In this document: positions 37,153 to 45,186 of the stretch, piece by piece
How positions within the stretch are numbered: position 1 is the stretch's first letter
Layout: each line of letters starts with the position of its first letter
The notes under the pieces: generated by a model
Seen by the model: the letters and a program-made list of their open reading frames with translations, nothing else
Databases searched by the model: none
What the model was told of the DNA's origin: nothing
Position numbers and translations under genes: made by a program
Assembly (NCBI GenBank): GCA_023428135.1
Contig: JAEYZG010000001.1
Location: 1-64,000, forward strand
DNA: 64,000 nucleotides
Reading direction: 5' to 3'
Origin: Bacteroidota bacterium
GTDB taxonomy: Bacteria; Bacteroidota; Bacteroidia; Cytophagales; Cytophagaceae

Positions 37153-38808
37153 ATGAAAATACGTCATCAACTTTTTATTGGAAACGGTCTAGTGTTGATC
37201 ATGATCATCGCCCTAGCTACAGTTTCTTATAATAGCATCAATTCCCTTATAGCAACTTCAAAATGGGTAGACCATACCCATGAAGTAATTGAAAGAGCAA
37301 ATTTGTTAGGAAAATTATTAATCGATATGGAAACAGGAGAGCGAGGCTTTTTGCTTACAGGTGAGGAAGAATATTTGGAACCATATAATGAAGGAAAGAA
37401 AAGATTTAAAACAGTGCTTAACGAAGTAAAGCAACTTGTCAACGATAATCCTGAACAAGTGGCAAGGTTTGAAGTGGTTGATAATCTTGAGGCTCTATGG
37501 CATGAAAAGACCGGTAATGTTGAAATTAGTGCCAGAAGAAAAATTAATGAAGGAACAGCGAGCATGGATGATCTCATGGTATTGATAAATAAGAAATCCG
37601 GTAAACAAACTATGGATCAGCTACGGGTTAATCTTGAGGAAATTGTTAAAATCGAAAAAGGGTTGATGGATAAAAGAACAAAGGAATCAGATGAAACAGC
37701 AGCCACTTCAATATCTACTTCATTGATAGGCGCAACGCTAGGATTTATTATATGCCTGGGAGTAGCAATCTGGATTGTACTTTCAATATCGAGCTCTTTA
37801 AAAATTGCAAATGAAGCGATCAAATCAGTTGCAGAAGGTGATCTTTCTTTGAAGATAGATACAAGCAAAAAAGACGAAGTTGGGGAAATGCTTAAACACC
37901 TGCAGGAAATGGTTAATAAATTAAATGAAACATTAACATTTATCAGCACGGCTGCCGAAAGCATTAGTTCTGCCAGCAAACAAATGAGTTCTTCTTCTCA
38001 GCAGCTTTCTGAAGGAGCTACTGAACAAGCCGCTTCTGCGGAAGAAGTTTCAACTTCTATGGAACAGATGACCAGTAACATTCAGCAAAGCACCCAGAAC
38101 GCACAGGAGACAGAAAAGATTTCCCTTAAGGCAACAGAAGATGTAAGTGAGGGAGGTAAATCAGTTAGCATGACTGTAATGTCAATGAAGGAAATTGCTC
38201 AGAAAATTTCAATTATAGGAGAAATTGCCAGACAAACAAATTTGCTGGCTCTTAATGCAGCTGTGGAAGCGGCAAGAGCTGGCGAGCATGGTAAAGGATT
38301 TGCCGTTGTAGCTGCAGAAGTGCGAAAACTAGCTGAAAGAAGTCAGCAGGCTGCAATCGAAATAGATGCTCTTTCAAATACCAGTGTAACAATTGCTGAA
38401 AAGTCTGGAAAAATACTTGAGCTGATTGTTCCCGATATTCAGAAAACTTCAAGGTTAATTCAGGAGATCACTGCATCCAGCAATGAGCAGAATTCCGGAG
38501 CTGAGCAGGTAAATAGTTCTATTCAGCAACTTAACAGAGTTATCCAGAATAATGCTGCTACCGCTGAAGAGATGGCGGCAAGCGCTGAAGAACTGGAAGC
38601 ACAAGCAGCATCTTTAGAAGAAACCATTTCATTCTTTAAACTCGGACATGACAAAAGTAAAAAGTACACTTCAGGGGATAATGGATATGCAAAAAAGAAG
38701 AGTTTTTCAAAACAAGCACCTACAGTTAAAACTGGAAAATCTATAAATGGCGTAGCTATAAAACTCGACAATGGTTCGGTTTCTGACGCAGATTTTACAA
38801 AGTTTTAA
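37153..38808 (+). CDS. Methyl-accepting chemotaxis protein with CHASE3-type sensor part
   Basis: 551 residues. TM1 is at about 9-30. The periplasmic helical part includes 'METGERGFLLTGEEEYLEPY', the signature of a CHASE3 domain. TM2 is at about 188-210, then HAMP and the MCP hairpin with 'NLLALNAAVEAARAGEHGKG' at the tip. The C-terminal linker ends 'SDADFTKF', again an aromatic-x-x-F tail. It follows the dead cheW exactly where the MCP follows cheW in the first locus. A strong hairpin comes right after the stop. Confidence 0.93.
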   Translation: MKIRHQLFIGNGLVLIMIIALATVSYNSINSLIATSKWVDHTHEVIERANLLGKLLIDMETGERGFLLTGEEEYLEPYNEGKKRFKTVLNEVKQLVNDNPEQVARFEVVDNLEALWHEKTGNVEISARRKINEGTASMDDLMVLINKKSGKQTMDQLRVNLEEIVKIEKGLMDKRTKESDETAATSISTSLIGATLGFIICLGVAIWIVLSISSSLKIANEAIKSVAEGDLSLKIDTSKKDEVGEMLKHLQEMVNKLNETLTFISTAAESISSASKQMSSSSQQLSEGATEQAASAEEVSTSMEQMTSNIQQSTQNAQETEKISLKATEDVSEGGKSVSMTVMSMKEIAQKISIIGEIARQTNLLALNAAVEAARAGEHGKGFAVVAAEVRKLAERSQQAAIEIDALSNTSVTIAEKSGKILELIVPDIQKTSRLIQEITASSNEQNSGAEQVNSSIQQLNRVIQNNAATAEEMAASAEELEAQAASLEETISFFKLGHDKSKKYTSGDNGYAKKKSFSKQAPTVKTGKSINGVAIKLDNGSVSDADFTKF

Positions 38809-38813
38809 ATAAT

Positions 38814-38858
38814 ATAGCAGATATTGAATAGCCTGAATAATCGTTCAATATCTGCTAT
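38814..38858 (+). terminator. Hairpin after the second MCP gene
   Basis: Arms atagcagatattgaa (38814-38828) and ttcaatatctgctat (38844-38858) are perfect over 15 bp with a 15-nt loop. It sits between the MCP and the porin start at 38880. The downstream T-rich stretch is weak, so partial termination or mRNA stabilisation is possible. Confidence 0.6.
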
Positions 38859-38879
38859 CCTGCCCTTTAAATTTTACCA

Positions 38880-40034
38880 ATGAAAAAATGTTTAATTATT
38901 TTAAGCCTTGCAATGGCAAGTTTAAAAGGTAATGCGCAAAATTCTTCTCCTTTTACTTTCAGGACTGAAATCACAGGTGATTTGATAAGCAATATGCACG
39001 GTGGAAGAAAAAGTGGCCACAGCTATGTGGGTAAAATAGATCTATCTTTGGGATTGTCAACTGAAAAAGCCGGATGGTTTAAAGGAGGAAAATTGTTCCT
39101 GCATGCCATTAATGCTCACGGTGGAAATCCATCTGCACGTTATGTCGGAGATATACAGCCTGTATCAAGAATAGAAGCAACAAACCGGATAAGTCTGTTT
39201 GAATTTTGGTACAGACAGGATATAGGAAAATTTTCAGTGCTTTTTGGTCAATTCGACATGAATTCTACCTTCGCAGTAAATGCTACTGCCGGTAATTTTC
39301 TAAACACCTCCTTCGGAATGTATCCTAGTATAGCATTGAATGTGCCTTTATCTATCTATCCATATGCCACCCCATCTTTATATGCCCAATGGAAGCAATC
39401 CGAAAAACTTGCATTCCAGGCAGCAGTGTTCGATGGATCTCCATTAAAGTTTCAGGATAATCCTAATAACCTTAAGTGGCAAATTGATGGTAAAAAGAGA
39501 TTATTCTCAACATTTGAAATTCAGATGAAAGAAATTAAGGATTCGGTAGTAAAAGGAAATTATAAAATTGGTGGATATTATCATAATGGAGATTTCAGAG
39601 ACCTTTCCGATTCCTCAAATTCAGTGGATGGAAGTTACGGGATTTATGTTACTATGGACAGACTAATCATTGCTGAAAATTCTAAAGATAACCAGGGGGT
39701 AACTGCTTTTTTACAATCAGGCTCTAGTCCTGGGAAAACCAATTTAGTAGATTTTTACTTAAGCACAGGGTTGATTTATACAGGTATACTACCTTCCCGT
39801 TCTAATGATATACTAGGTTTGGGATTCGTATATTCATCAATAAATAATCATCTTCATCAAGCGTATCCTATCAGTTATACTCAAAGCAGATGTTTAATAG
39901 AGTTGAATTATAAGGCACAGTTTGGGAATAACTTTATAGTTCAGCCAGACTTCCAATATATAATCAATCCTGGTGCAAATCCGGCATTTAAAAATTCGCT
40001 TGTAGGTATTTTAAGGGTATCCCTTGTTTATTAA
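38880..40034 (+). CDS. OprB-like carbohydrate-selective outer-membrane porin
   Basis: 384 residues. The signal peptide ends near residue 19 (GNA-Q). Amphipathic strands fill the rest, and the sequence ends in an aromatic strand 'LRVSLVY', normal for outer-membrane barrels. 'GGKLFLHAINAHGGNPSARYVGDIQ' and 'FWYRQDIGKFSVLFGQFDMN' match the OprB core as I know it. It would let small sugars cross the outer membrane. It lies between an MCP and an intact STAS-cheY-cheA-cheW block, which hints that the cue may be a sugar, but co-regulation is not shown. Confidence 0.8.
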   Translation: MKKCLIILSLAMASLKGNAQNSSPFTFRTEITGDLISNMHGGRKSGHSYVGKIDLSLGLSTEKAGWFKGGKLFLHAINAHGGNPSARYVGDIQPVSRIEATNRISLFEFWYRQDIGKFSVLFGQFDMNSTFAVNATAGNFLNTSFGMYPSIALNVPLSIYPYATPSLYAQWKQSEKLAFQAAVFDGSPLKFQDNPNNLKWQIDGKKRLFSTFEIQMKEIKDSVVKGNYKIGGYYHNGDFRDLSDSSNSVDGSYGIYVTMDRLIIAENSKDNQGVTAFLQSGSSPGKTNLVDFYLSTGLIYTGILPSRSNDILGLGFVYSSINNHLHQAYPISYTQSRCLIELNYKAQFGNNFIVQPDFQYIINPGANPAFKNSLVGILRVSLVY

Positions 40035-40162
40035 AGTATACAAATTGCTCTTAGTAATATTATGAAGAAGTTATCAGAAGGACCTTCAATACATCATCTA
40101 ATGCGAAGGTAAGTGGCGCAAGTAATGCCGAAAAAGATATAGTTTTTTTTAACCTAACTAAA

Positions 40163-40468
40163 ATGGAAAAATTTAATATTCAAAAAAAGCTATCTGACAA
40201 TAAAGAGACCATTGATATTGTAGTTAGCGGGGATCTTAGCATCAAACATTCGGATTTTTTTTTCAAAGAATTGAAAGAAATAAAAAAGGTACATAAGACT
40301 TACAATATATTTCTTATGGACATTGCCAGGATAGATATTATGTGTTTACAAGTACTTATCTCATTCATGATTTATCTCCGGAATAATGATAAAGAAGTGA
40401 ACCTCAAAAAGGAGTTAAGCGAAGAAATGAATCAATTACTTCGTAATGCCGATATGCTAAGTAATTAA
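40163..40468 (+). CDS. STAS-domain protein lacking the phospho-serine (paralogue)
   Basis: 101 residues: 'ETIDIVVSGDLSIKHS', then 'YNIFLMDIARIDIMCLQVLIS' as the central strand-loop-helix. The canonical I-D-S-x-G is I-D-I-M-C here, so there is no serine to phosphorylate, as in the copy at 18309. It lies 18 bp before cheY. About 20 bp before its ATG there is a T-rich stretch resembling the end of the CheZ-like genes, possibly a remnant. Confidence 0.72.
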   Translation: MEKFNIQKKLSDNKETIDIVVSGDLSIKHSDFFFKELKEIKKVHKTYNIFLMDIARIDIMCLQVLISFMIYLRNNDKEVNLKKELSEEMNQLLRNADMLSN

Positions 40469-40486
40469 TATAAATCAGGCAAATAA

Positions 40487-40852
40487 ATGAAAAAGACGAT
40501 TCTAATAGCTGATGATTCGGAAAGCGTAAGAGAAGTAGTTTCTTTTACATTGATAAATGCGGGATATAATGTGCTTATAGGAGTGGACGGAGAAGATGCG
40601 ATGAAGTTTCTGGATGGGAAGGAGATTCATCTTGTCATCACAGATCTTCACATGCCGAAAAAGGACGGTATTGCTTTGATTAAAGAGATCCGCGGAAAAG
40701 CCGAATACCAATATGTGCCGATCTTATTCCTTACTACAGAGTCTCAGGCAGCGAAAAAGGATGAAGCTAAAGCAGCGGGAGCAACAGGTTGGATTGTAAA
40801 ACCATTCGTTCCTGAAAAACTAATTTCCACCATTGAAAAAGTCATTAGATAA
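40487..40852 (+). CDS. cheY: CheY-type single-domain response regulator
   Basis: 121 residues, a full receiver with 'IADDSESVREVVSFTL', Asp in 'LVITDLHMPKKDG', 'LFLTTES' and 'WIVKPF'. It shares its last base with the cheA ATG (TAATG), so translation is probably coupled. It is closest to the cheY at 36041, which supports a duplication of the STAS-cheY-cheA-cheW block. Confidence 0.94.
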   Translation: MKKTILIADDSESVREVVSFTLINAGYNVLIGVDGEDAMKFLDGKEIHLVITDLHMPKKDGIALIKEIRGKAEYQYVPILFLTTESQAAKKDEAKAAGATGWIVKPFVPEKLISTIEKVIR

Positions 40853-42921
40853 TGGACAGATTTAAAGCGGTGTTCTTTGAGGAAGCCACCACACTCATAA
40901 ATGAACTGGAAAGAGTTTCCCTCTTATTGCACAATAATCCTTCGGATAGTTCGATCATAGAGCAGATCTTCCGCATTATGCACACGTTGAAAGGTAATAG
41001 CACAATGTTCGGCTTTTACCGGATCGGAGATTTTACACATCACTTTGAAACTCTCTATGATTATATCAGGGAAGGTAAAATGTCTGTAACGGATAATGTC
41101 CTAAACATAACATTTGCTTCTGTTGACCATCTGCGGGTGCTGCTTACAGACGTAGAGCTGGAAAATTCAGTCCATAAAATCAATCATGAAAACCTGATCC
41201 GAGGACTCATTGAGGTTCTGAACGGTACTTCTGGTGAGGAGAGTATAAAAAACAATTTTTCTGATCATAAGATAGAGAATAACGTTTCGGATTCTCCTAC
41301 TTACTGGGTGAAATTTGTTCCTGAAAAGGGGTTGGTGAGAAAAGGGACTAATGTGTTATTCCTTCTCGATGATCTGTCTCAGCTTGGCTCAACTTATACA
41401 GTTTCAAATACGGAGCGATTACCTGATTTTAAAAAACTCGATCCTGCTGTTATATATATATACTGGGAAATATATGTTTCGGGAGCTGTAACAGAAAACA
41501 GCATCCGGGATGTTTTCATGTTCGTAGAAGAAGACTGCGAGCTTGAAATAAGAAAGATTTCAGAAACAAACCTGCTTGATCAGGATGGTTTTTCTGCCAT
41601 TGCCCGCGATGTTTCTTTAAGCATTGATGAAAAGATTTCAAAGTTTGGTGGATTGGTAACTAATTCTTCTTCTAAAAATAGAATGGAGGAAGTAAGAAGT
41701 AAGATAGAAAAAGCCAACGAGAAATCTATAGTTACCTCTAAAGACAATTCGATTTCAAGTATCAGAGTGGCTTCTGAAAAGCTGGATGAATTGATGAGTC
41801 TTGTAAGTGAGCTTGTAACTACTCAGGCGAGGTTAAATCTTGTTTCAGAACAGATTGCGTCCTCTGAACTAATAAGTATTTCAGAAAATATTGAAAAGAT
41901 CACCCGTCAGTTAAGAGATAATACTTTTAGTATATGTCTTATTCCGATTGAAAACTTATTGGTTCGATTTCAACGACTGGTGAGAGATCTTTCAACCCAA
42001 TTGAATAAGGACGTTGTGTTTGTTTCTGAAGGTGCAGATACAGAACTGGACAAGAATATTATCGAAAACCTGGCAGATCCTCTGATGCATATTTTCCGGA
42101 ATTCACTGGATCATGGAATTGAATCGGGAGAAGAGCGAGTGAAGAAAGGAAAAACTGCCCAAGGAAAAATCTTATTAAAAGCATTTTATTCTGGGAATAG
42201 TGTGATTATTCAGATCCGCGATGATGGAAAAGGAATTGATCCGGAAATGATCAGGCAAAAGGCCATCAGCAAAGGATTAATCACTGCAGATCAGAATCTG
42301 GATCGGCGTCAGATCTTCGATCTTATTTTTCTTCCGGGATTTTCTACCGCGGAGAAAGTTACCGAGGTTTCTGGTCGTGGAGTAGGAATGGACGTAGTGA
42401 AAAGACAGATTACTGAAATCAGGGGTGAAGTGGAAGTAGAGTCCGTGATCAACGAAGGAACTACCATTAATATTAAGCTTCCTCTTACACTTTCGATCAT
42501 TGACGGATTGCTTGTAAAAATCAATGCTACACATTTTGTAATACCATTAGGTAATGTGGATAAATGTTTTGAAGCAAATCATGAAGAATTTGTAGATAAG
42601 ATCAATGACCTTATAATTCTGGACGGAGAGCAGGTGCCTTTTATATATCTGAGAGATGAATTTGATATAAAGGAAAATTGTCCTCAACTGCATCAGGTGG
42701 TGGTGGTGAAGCAGGACGATAGAAGGGTAGCTTTATCGGTCGATACTATTATTGGAGAATATCAGGCAGTATTAAAACCACTTGGAAGGTTGTACAAAAA
42801 TGTGGACGTTATTTCAGGAGCGACGATCTTAGGAAATGGAGAGGTTGCTCTTGTTGTTGATCCCAACAGAATCATTAAGGAATATATATTTAATCAAATA
42901 AATAACGAAGTTTTACAATGA
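40852..42921 (+). CDS. cheA: Chemotaxis histidine kinase CheA
   Basis: 689 residues. P1 carries His44 in 'RIMHTLKGNSTMFGF'. A P2-like region lies at about 145-235, P3 at about 300-365 ('LDELMSLVSELVTTQARLN'). P4 has 'IFRNSLDHGIE', 'RDDGKGID' and 'GRGVGMDVVKRQI', and P5 is at the C-terminus. It is the only complete cheA of the second locus and so probably serves both cheY genes there. It overlaps cheW by 4 bp. Confidence 0.95.
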   Translation: MDRFKAVFFEEATTLINELERVSLLLHNNPSDSSIIEQIFRIMHTLKGNSTMFGFYRIGDFTHHFETLYDYIREGKMSVTDNVLNITFASVDHLRVLLTDVELENSVHKINHENLIRGLIEVLNGTSGEESIKNNFSDHKIENNVSDSPTYWVKFVPEKGLVRKGTNVLFLLDDLSQLGSTYTVSNTERLPDFKKLDPAVIYIYWEIYVSGAVTENSIRDVFMFVEEDCELEIRKISETNLLDQDGFSAIARDVSLSIDEKISKFGGLVTNSSSKNRMEEVRSKIEKANEKSIVTSKDNSISSIRVASEKLDELMSLVSELVTTQARLNLVSEQIASSELISISENIEKITRQLRDNTFSICLIPIENLLVRFQRLVRDLSTQLNKDVVFVSEGADTELDKNIIENLADPLMHIFRNSLDHGIESGEERVKKGKTAQGKILLKAFYSGNSVIIQIRDDGKGIDPEMIRQKAISKGLITADQNLDRRQIFDLIFLPGFSTAEKVTEVSGRGVGMDVVKRQITEIRGEVEVESVINEGTTINIKLPLTLSIIDGLLVKINATHFVIPLGNVDKCFEANHEEFVDKINDLIILDGEQVPFIYLRDEFDIKENCPQLHQVVVVKQDDRRVALSVDTIIGEYQAVLKPLGRLYKNVDVISGATILGNGEVALVVDPNRIIKEYIFNQINNEVLQ

Positions 42922-43415
42922 GCATAGAAAATCTGAATGTAAGTAATTCTTACTTATCATTTAAGTTGGAAAACGAAACTTTTGCTGTAACTGTCGAAAG
43001 GGTACATGAAATATTGGAAATACCCACGGTAACAAAAGTTCCTAAATCTCCAGACTTTATGACAGGAGTAATTAACCTTAGAGGTAATGTATTGCCTGTA
43101 ATTGATACACGCATAAAATTTGGACTGGTTAAAACTGATTTTACAATCGATTCCTGCATCATAGTTCTTTCTATCATGATGGAGAATGAACAGATCACCA
43201 TTGGAGCATTGGTGGATTCGGTTCAGGAAGTACTTGAGCTTTCATCAGAAAAAATACTGCCTTCTCCTGCATTAGGAAGTAAATATAAAGCTGAGTTTAT
43301 TCAAGGTATGATAAAGAACGATGAACATTTCATCATGGTCCTTAATATTGATGAAGTTTTTTCTATCAATGAACTTCATCAGATGAAAGAAAACACATCT
43401 GAAACCATTATTTAA
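42918..43415 (+). CDS. cheW: Chemotaxis coupling protein CheW
   Basis: 165 residues. 'YLSFKLENETFAVTVERVHEI', 'VTKVPKSPDFMTGVINLRGNV' and 'LPVIDTRIKFGL' are the family core. It is the parent-like copy for the pseudogene at 36606. Unlike the first locus, no MCP follows, only 197 bp of non-coding DNA before cheR. Confidence 0.95.
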   Translation: MSIENLNVSNSYLSFKLENETFAVTVERVHEILEIPTVTKVPKSPDFMTGVINLRGNVLPVIDTRIKFGLVKTDFTIDSCIIVLSIMMENEQITIGALVDSVQEVLELSSEKILPSPALGSKYKAEFIQGMIKNDEHFIMVLNIDEVFSINELHQMKENTSETII

Positions 43416-43612
43416 TTTTTAAACCTGTGAAATTATACAACTATGAAAAATTGATTTTCGAATCCCTTTATTTGACTGGAATGTCCGGAGTTATATTTTA
43501 CATGGGAGATAATTCCTCTAATCAATTAAGTGATTTTATCCACTATGGTTGTTTGGTTTTATAAATACCAAAATTTCTTATCTGCTGCGTTATTCTAAAA
43601 AATAATAAGATT

Positions 43613-44446
43613 ATGACTTCAGTAGTAAAAATGTCTAATGAAGAGTTCAGAAAAATGAGCTCTATGATTTATTCGGATTATGGAATTAAAATGCCACCGT
43701 CAAAAAAAACATTGCTTGAATGCCGGCTTCAAAAACGATTGAACGCCCTTAATTTAAATTCATTTAAGGAATACTGTGATTTTGTTTTCAGTCCCGAAGG
43801 ACAAAGGACGGAACTGATTCAAATGATCGATGTAGTGACTACTAATAAAACCGATTTTTTCAGAGAGTCAATTCATTTCAATTTTCTTAGCAATCATTGC
43901 TTTCCTGAGATGACTAAAGGCCGAGATGCCGGACGTCCATTACGGATTTGGAGTGCAGGTTGTTCTAGCGGAGAGGAACCCTATACCATCGCTATGGTTG
44001 CGAGTGAATTTGCAGAAAATCAACCTTTTAATTTTTCCATCTTTGGAACTGACCTTTCCACAGGGATACTTAAGAAGGCAGCTATAGCTATCTATTCGGA
44101 AGAAGGAACCAGTGTGATTCCTATGGTATTAAAAAGGAAATATTTTCTAAGAGGAAAAGACGATAAGAACAAAACATATAGAATAATTCCGCAATTGAGG
44201 CAGAAGCTTTACCTCCAAAGATTGAATTTCATGGATCATTCCTATAATGTTCCGTTTAATTTTGATATTATCTTTTGCAGGAATGTTTTGATTTATTTTG
44301 ATAAAGAGACTCAGGAAAAAGTCATCAACCGTTTATGCGATAAGCTTAATAAAGGAGGTATTTTCTTTTTGGGACATTCTGAATCTATTACGGATATGAA
44401 TGTTCCTCTGCAACAGATTAAACCTACCATATTCAGAAGAATTTAA
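43613..44446 (+). CDS. cheR: Chemotaxis receptor methyltransferase CheR
   Basis: 277 residues. The N-terminal domain contains 'IKMPPSKKTLLECRLQKRL', the SAM site 'IWSAGCSSGEEPYTIAMV', and then 'DIIFCRNVLIYFD' and 'FLGHSESI'. It methylates MCP glutamates. It is collinear with the copy at 23364. The next start is 33 bp downstream. Confidence 0.94.
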   Translation: MTSVVKMSNEEFRKMSSMIYSDYGIKMPPSKKTLLECRLQKRLNALNLNSFKEYCDFVFSPEGQRTELIQMIDVVTTNKTDFFRESIHFNFLSNHCFPEMTKGRDAGRPLRIWSAGCSSGEEPYTIAMVASEFAENQPFNFSIFGTDLSTGILKKAAIAIYSEEGTSVIPMVLKRKYFLRGKDDKNKTYRIIPQLRQKLYLQRLNFMDHSYNVPFNFDIIFCRNVLIYFDKETQEKVINRLCDKLNKGGIFFLGHSESITDMNVPLQQIKPTIFRRI

Positions 44447-44479
44447 GTGGCCTGTTTTTTAACTGATCAAGTAGTGAAT

Positions 44480-44701
44480 ATGAAATTATGCGATGAAGAA
44501 TTAATTCATGAATTGCAATTGAGATTGTCGGAAAAGCAGCCCTTCTTAAATGAGATGAATGATCTTATGGCGCAACTTCAGCAATTGAATAAGAAGCTGG
44601 AGCAATCAGAAACTATGAAGAGCAATTTTCTTTCTAATATTCGCAACGAGATCATTAATCCATTCACTAACGGGGGAAAGTTTCAACAGGGATGTGAATG
44701 A
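44480..44701 (+). CDS. Short pseudo-HisKA (histidine kinase dimerisation-like) protein
   Basis: 73 residues from ATG 44480; a GTG at 44447 would give 84. It is a charged helix ('LMAQLQQLNKKLEQSETMKS') followed by 'NFLSNIRNEIINPFT'. This matches the H box of sensor kinases (FLxNxxHEIRNPL), but the phosphorylatable His is Asn. Nothing resembling a catalytic ATPase domain follows; the ORF ends and overlaps the cheD ATG by 4 bp. It could be the surviving front part of a longer kinase-like gene or a functional helical adaptor. The first locus has no equivalent between cheR and cheD. Confidence 0.6.
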   Translation: MKLCDEELIHELQLRLSEKQPFLNEMNDLMAQLQQLNKKLEQSETMKSNFLSNIRNEIINPFTNGGKFQQGCE

Positions 44702-45168
44702 ATAAAATATTAACATATTACCTTTATCCAGCTGGGTTATTTGCAGTTAATCGTCCTCATGAAGTAATTACTGTCTTAGGTACCTGCGTGTCAGTTTGTC
44801 TTTATGATCCAGTACTTAAAATAGGAGGTATGAATCATTATATGCTTCCATTATGGAACGGCGAAGGTTTACCATCCCCTAAATATGGGAACATTGCGAT
44901 TGAAAAGCTGCAGGAAAAAATGATTAGCCTTGGAAGCCAAAAGAAAAATCTGCAAGCTAAAATTTTTGGTGGTTTGGGAGAATCAACCACTGCCAATGTT
45001 CTCAATATCGGACAGCGGAACTGTAAACTTGCTAAAGAGATGCTTAAACAGATGCAGATACCAATTGTAGCAAGTCATTTAGGAGGAGGTTTAGCCCGTA
45101 AGTTGAAATTCTATACTCATACGGGTGAAGTTCATATGAAATTTGTTAAGTCTGATGATATTGTCTGA
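44698..45168 (+). CDS. cheD: Receptor deamidase CheD
   Basis: 156 residues. Catalytic Cys is in 'VLGTCVSVCLYDP' and His in 'GGMNHYMLP', followed by 'LQAKIFGGLGE'. It deamidates glutamines of MCPs. Overlap with the pseudo-HisKA ORF suggests coupled translation. cheB starts 18 bp after it. Confidence 0.93.
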   Translation: MNKILTYYLYPAGLFAVNRPHEVITVLGTCVSVCLYDPVLKIGGMNHYMLPLWNGEGLPSPKYGNIAIEKLQEKMISLGSQKKNLQAKIFGGLGESTTANVLNIGQRNCKLAKEMLKQMQIPIVASHLGGGLARKLKFYTHTGEVHMKFVKSDDIV

Positions 45169-45186
45169 CCTTTTAAATTGTAGCCC

